A stretch of DNA of 64,000 nt from Clostridium_AD sp051278035 (GTDB lineage Bacteria > Bacillota > Clostridia > Clostridiales > Clostridiaceae): the NCBI RefSeq assembly GCF_051278035.1, contig NZ_JBNMNU010000002.1:31865-95864 (forward strand), in the 5' to 3' direction. The position numbers and the translations under genes were made by a program. The notes beneath the pieces were generated by a model, which was given only the letters and a program-made list of their open reading frames with translations, ran no database searches and was not told where the DNA came from. Positions 60,086 to 64,000 of this stretch are shown here, one piece after another. How positions within the stretch are numbered: the first letter of the stretch is position 1; every line of letters begins with the position of its first letter.

Positions 60086-60844
60086 ATGGGATTAACTCAT
60101 AGTGCTAGCACCAAACAAGGGCTAAAGGATCTTTTTAATGTGGAAAAGTTAAAGGAAGAGGATTGTGTCATTGCTCTGGCGGGAAATCCCAATACAGGCA
60201 AGAGTACAGTTTTTAACTCACTAACCGGACTGCATCAGCATACAGGGAATTGGCCAGGTAAAACGGTTGTGAACTCTCAAGGTAAATATGCTCATAAAGG
60301 TAAGGACTTTGTAATTGTAGATTTACCAGGTACTTATTCGCTTCTTGCAAGTTCTGTAGAAGAAGTTGTGGCTAGAGACTTTATATGTTTTGGAAAGCCA
60401 GACGTAACAGTGGTGGTTTTGGATGCCACATGCATTGAGAGAAATTTAAACTTGCTTTTGCAGGTGTTAGAGATTACAGATAATGTGGTTGCGTGTGTAA
60501 ATCTAATGGATGAGGCTAAAAGTAAAAATATAAAAATAGATATAGAAGGCCTACCAAAAGAACTTGGAATCCCGGTTATACCAACGACTGCAAGGAGTAA
60601 TGTAGGCATGAATAATTTGAAAGACACCATATATAATTTGTGCCAAAATAAAATTGAAACTTGTCCAGTGCAAATTTTGTATCCAACAGAAATAACAGAG
60701 CAACTTCAGATACTTACCCCAATGCTAAGTTCAATTTTTATGAATAAAATTAATGCTAAATGGCTTGCTCTAAGACTTTTAGATGGAGATGACTCGCTTA
60801 TAAATTCTATAAGTAAATTTTTGGGATATGATTTAAAAACATGA
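60086..60844 (+). CDS. feoB: FeoB N-terminal GTPase domain as a separate gene
   Basis: 252 residues from ATG 60086, 8 nt after GGAGG. G-protein motifs are G1 GNPNTGKST, G3 VDLPGTYSL and G4 NLMD, and a helical GDI-like region ends in KFLGYDLKT before TGA. In intact FeoB the chain would continue into the membrane permease. The next piece has its own ribosome site and is in a different frame, so FeoB is split here; this first half could still work in trans. Confidence 0.85.
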   Translation: MGLTHSASTKQGLKDLFNVEKLKEEDCVIALAGNPNTGKSTVFNSLTGLHQHTGNWPGKTVVNSQGKYAHKGKDFVIVDLPGTYSLLASSVEEVVARDFICFGKPDVTVVVLDATCIERNLNLLLQVLEITDNVVACVNLMDEAKSKNIKIDIEGLPKELGIPVIPTTARSNVGMNNLKDTIYNLCQNKIETCPVQILYPTEITEQLQILTPMLSSIFMNKINAKWLALRLLDGDDSLINSISKFLGYDLKT

Positions 60845-60890
60845 AAGAGTAAATTTGCCTCAGGTACCAATCGATAGGAAGGTGTAATTA

Positions 60891-62280
60891 TTGAACTTAA
60901 AAGATGATGCAAAAATGAAGGAAGTTATAGAGAAATCTAAAAAATTTAGAGCAGAAAATGATGAAAATATACGAGACACCATTGTAGAATCCATCTATGA
61001 AAAAGCAGAAGATATAACAAAAAAAACTGTTGTGAAGGACACTGAGAGATTATTATCTCAGCAAAAAATCGATGATATAATAACCTCTAAAAGAACGGGT
61101 ATACCCATAATGCTACTAATGCTAGCAGTGGTGTTCTGGCTTACAATACAGGGAGCAAATTACCCATCTGAGTTCTTAGCAAAATATTTGTTCTGGATAG
61201 AAGCAAAGCTTGGTTTATTATTTAGCTATATACAAGTTCCTCTATGGCTAAATAACCTTTTAGTACTAGGAGTATATCGAACCTTTGCCTGGGTAGTATC
61301 CGTAATGCTTCCGCCTATGGCAATATTCTTCCCCATATTTACTCTCCTCGAGGACGTTGGATATCTTCCTAGGATGTTTTAATTTAGACCATGCATTTAA
61401 AAAAGCCTGCTGTCATGGGAAACAGGCACTAACCATGTGTATGGGCTTTGGATGCAATGCTGCAGGGGTAATTGCTTGCAGAATAATAGAATCTCCAAGA
61501 GAGAGGCTAATAGCAATTGTAACCAATAATTTTGTGCCCTGCAACGGAAGATTTCCAACCCTTATAGCATTATCCATGGTATTTGTAGGAGTAAGTTTTT
61601 CAAAGACTAGTAGCTCTATAATAGCAGCATTAATGGTAGTACTTTTAGTACTTATAGGAATTGGAATTACCTTACTTACCTCCTACGCATTATCAAAAAC
61701 AATACTAAAAGGAATGCCATCTAGTTTTACACTAGAGCTTCCACCCTATAGAAAACCGCAAATAGGCAGAGTGCTATATACCTCTATAATTGACAGAACC
61801 ATGTTTGTTCTCGGCAGAGCAGTTGTAGTAGCTGTGCCTGCTGGTGCAATAACCTATATTTTATCAAATATAATGGTGGGAAATTTAAGCATATTATCTC
61901 ATGCAGCAAACTTTCTAGCACCTTTTGCCAGTACCATAGGATTAGATGGATTCATATTGATAGCTTTTATCTTAGGATTCCCGGCAAACGAAATTGTACT
62001 ACCTATTCTTTTGATGGCATACATGTCCAAAGGAAGTATGATTCAGTTTGAAAGCATAGGTAAGTTAAGGGAAATCTTGCTTAATAATGGTTGGACATAC
62101 CTAACATTAATAAACACCATGTTATTCTCATTACTACATTTTCCTTGTGCCACAACAGTATGGACTATCAAAAAAGAAACCGGAAGTATAAAATGGACAA
62201 TATTATCGGTAGTAATGCCGACAATAATTGCCATAGTAATCTGCTTTTGCACTACTCAAATTTACCGACTATTATGGTGA
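60891..62280 (+). pseudogene. feoB: FeoB membrane domain, frameshifted
   Basis: TTG 60891 lies behind AGGAAGGTG. The frame reads through SKRTGIPIMLLMLAVVFWLT and TLLEDVGYLPRM and stops at 61382. The neighbouring frame resumes at 61378 with FNLDHAFKKACCHGKQALT, CMGFGCNAAGV, NNFVPCNGRFPTL and continues to 62280. A net loss of two bases (or gain of one) near 61375 explains the break. Unless the read is wrong, ferrous iron uptake by this locus is lost. Confidence 0.85.
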
Positions 62281-62310
62281 GAAAGTCAGGGCAAAGTCAG
62301 GGGACAACAT

Positions 62311-62362
62311 GGGGACGGTTAATAACTTTTCGCTTAAGGCAAAACAGTTGTTAACCGTCCCC
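62311..62362. repeat. REPIN-like hairpin B
   Basis: GGGGACGGTTAATAACT (62311-62327) pairs with AGTTGTTAACCGTCCCC (62346-62362) with one internal T-G mismatch; the loop contains CGCTTAAGGC. It lies 30 nt after the feoB stop and would also serve as a 3' hairpin. It shares the mismatch position and loop with hairpin A. Confidence 0.87.
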
Positions 62363-62625
62363 ATTGATTCAGCTTCATTAATGACATTAGAAGTGCATAT
62401 AAATAAATAAATAAAAAATATGAAATATTTAAAAATATACTCACAAAAATAAATTAGGAGGATTATCCGTCTCCAGTGGCATTAATGAAGCATAATACAT
62501 TATATGATTAGAATTAAACAATGTTACAAATTATCAATATAAAGGAAAAAAATATATTTAATCATTTCAAATACATAGAAAATAATGTATAATAAATATA
62601 GATACATAGAAAGGTGTGAGATATA
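62363..62625. other. Non-coding stretch between REPIN B and the mutase gene
   Basis: GCTTCATTAATG (near 62372) and CATTAATGAAGC (near 62482) form a 12-bp inverted repeat about 97 nt apart. A TTTCAA (62565-62570) and TATAAT (62588-62593) 17 nt apart form a likely promoter for the mutase gene. Nothing else is recognised. Confidence 0.45.
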
Positions 62626-64000
62626 ATGACTTATATGAAAAAGTATGAAGAATGGGTAAGTAACGAATCTTTTGATGAAAAGACCCGTGAAGAATTAAGG
62701 TCAATATCAGAGGACGATAAGGAAATTCAAGATAGATTTTACATGGACCTAGAGTTCGGAACTGCAGGATTACGTGGAAAATTAGGTGCGGGACTTAATA
62801 GGATGAATATATATATTATCTCAAGAGCAACTCAAGGGCTTGCAGATTACATTAAAGGATACGGACAAGAATATATGGATAGAGGCGTTGCTATAGCTTA
62901 TGATTGTAGACACTTTTCAGAAGAATTCGCGACTACTGCAGCTCAGGTTTTAGCAGCAAACGGAGTAAAGGCTTATTTGTTTGAAGAATTAAGGCCTACA
63001 CCAGAATTATCCTACGCAGTGAGAACACTAAATTGCGCATCAGGAATTGTAGTTACAGCAAGCCATAACCCTAAAGAATATAATGGATACAAAGTATATT
63101 GGGAAGATGGTGCTCAAATATTATCATCTACAGCAAAGGGGATAACGGATAAAATTCAATTGATTACAGACTTTAGTGCTATAAAACTTATGGACATGGG
63201 AGAAGCCAAAGAAAAAGGCTTAATAGTAATGCTTGGTAAAGAGATGGACGATGAGTATATGGGAAAAGTGAAGGGACTTAGCATAAGAGACAACGTAGAT
63301 AAGGACATAAAAATTGTATATACCCCACTTAATGGCACGGGAAATATGCCTGTGCGTCGAGTATTAAAGGAAAGAGGCTTTACTAATATAATAGTAGTGC
63401 CAGAGCAAGAAAATCCAGATCCAGACTTTACTACAGTTGGATACCCAAACCCCGAGGATGTAAAAGCCTTTAAATATGCACAGGCTCTTGGGAAAAAAGA
63501 AGGGGCGGAATTATTAATAGCTACAGATCCAGATTGTGATAGACTTGCCATAATGGTTAGAGATAAAAATGGTGAATATGTTGCCTTTAACGGTAATCAA
63601 ACAGGAGCTATATTAATAAAATATGTCATAGAAGGAATGAAGGAAAATGGTACACTTCCTAAAAATGCTGCTATAGTTAAATCCTTAGTAACAGGAGATT
63701 TAGGTAGAGCTATAGGAAAAAAATATGGCGTAGAAACTTTTGACGTACTAACAGGATTTAAAAATATTTGTGGCAAAATCAATGATTTCAAAAAAGACAA
63801 TAGCTATGAATTTGTGTTTGGATATGAAGAGAGCATCGGTTACGTTGCTGGAACTTTCGTTCGTGATAAAGATGCAGTAATAGCTTCTATGCTTTTATGT
63901 GAAGCAGCTGGTTATTATAAGTCAAAGGGAAAGAATTTAATAGAAATATTAAATGGAATATATGAAGAGTTTGGATATTATAGAGAAAACTTAATATCAA
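62626..64000 (+). CDS. Phosphoglucomutase/phosphomannomutase family protein (partial)
   Basis: The frame opens at ATG 62626 behind AAAGGTGTGAG and is open to the right edge, 458 codons. Alpha-D-phosphohexomutase features are the GTAGLRGK segment, the phosphoserine loop TASHNPKEYNG, the metal loop DPDCDRLAI and the sugar-binding GYEESIGYVAGTFVRDKD. Length and opening fit the PgcA-type phospho-sugar mutase interconverting glucose-1-P and glucose-6-P. The C-terminal phosphate-binding domain lies outside the window. Confidence 0.94.
   Translation, partial: MTYMKKYEEWVSNESFDEKTREELRSISEDDKEIQDRFYMDLEFGTAGLRGKLGAGLNRMNIYIISRATQGLADYIKGYGQEYMDRGVAIAYDCRHFSEEFATTAAQVLAANGVKAYLFEELRPTPELSYAVRTLNCASGIVVTASHNPKEYNGYKVYWEDGAQILSSTAKGITDKIQLITDFSAIKLMDMGEAKEKGLIVMLGKEMDDEYMGKVKGLSIRDNVDKDIKIVYTPLNGTGNMPVRRVLKERGFTNIIVVPEQENPDPDFTTVGYPNPEDVKAFKYAQALGKKEGAELLIATDPDCDRLAIMVRDKNGEYVAFNGNQTGAILIKYVIEGMKENGTLPKNAAIVKSLVTGDLGRAIGKKYGVETFDVLTGFKNICGKINDFKKDNSYEFVFGYEESIGYVAGTFVRDKDAVIASMLLCEAAGYYKSKGKNLIEILNGIYEEFGYYRENLIS

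Noticed and set aside
1..64000. CRISPR arrays, tRNA or rRNA genes, prophage or conjugative modules.
   Set aside because: No regularly spaced direct repeats, cloverleaf sequences or phage/plasmid gene sets were found on reading both strands.

Overview
The window is about 30% GC by eye, with purine-rich Shine-Dalgarno sites, frequent GTG/TTG starts, a T-box leader, S-box riboswitches, rubrerythrin and many clostridial-type genes. It fits an anaerobic, Gram-positive member of the Clostridium group. No rRNA, tRNA, CRISPR array or prophage was seen.

Layout. 1-3.7 kb: sulfur metabolism, with an edge-truncated D-cysteine desulfhydrase-like gene divergent from a metNIQ methionine importer behind two tandem SAM-I riboswitches, each with its own terminator. 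3.9-5.2 kb: rubrerythrin and an EcsC-family protein. 5.5-20 kb: an arsenic and thiol-redox island (arsR, ArsP-type permease, small thioredoxin, MFS, papain-fold-like protein, membrane thioredoxin, ccdA, CoA-disulfide reductase/rhodanese; then arsC, arsR, acr3, arsD, arsA; then SulP and MFS carriers). 20-21.3 kb: paired fluoride channels and a DUF190 gene.

22.6-41.8 kb is a phosphate-scavenging island. pstSCA, a chemoreceptor, pstB and phoU are followed by a HAD nucleotidase, a decayed phospholipase C-like gene, a decayed phoH-family gene, a frameshifted EAL-CBS-GGDEF gene and a complete 2-aminoethylphosphonate uptake and degradation operon (ABC transporter, phnW, phnX, probable pbfA). Five promoters here share one architecture: four TTAACA-like hexamers every 11 bp, with the -10 hexamer starting exactly 15 nt after the start of the last. 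This predicts a co-located Pho regulon.

41.8-53.7 kb: RNase J behind a roughly 490-nt leader with visible RNA structure, a small unlisted gene, three further cyclic-di-GMP genes, HPr, glnS, and thrS with a T-box. 53.7-62.4 kb: cell-envelope genes (NlpC/P60, beta-lactamase-fold hydrolase), a histidine kinase whose response regulator is collapsed, and feoA with a broken feoB. Scattered through this last stretch is a family of GGGGACGGTTAAC repeats. Two copies bracket a REP-associated tyrosine transposase gene as inverted ends and two more form 51-52 bp hairpins, so the stretch looks like a small RAYT/REPIN system. The right edge cuts a phosphoglucomutase-family gene.

Several genes carry lesions (29.9, 31.1, 31.7, 55.6 and 61.4 kb). 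Those with multiple deletions are real pseudogenes. The single-base lesions could also be sequencing errors or recent mutations.
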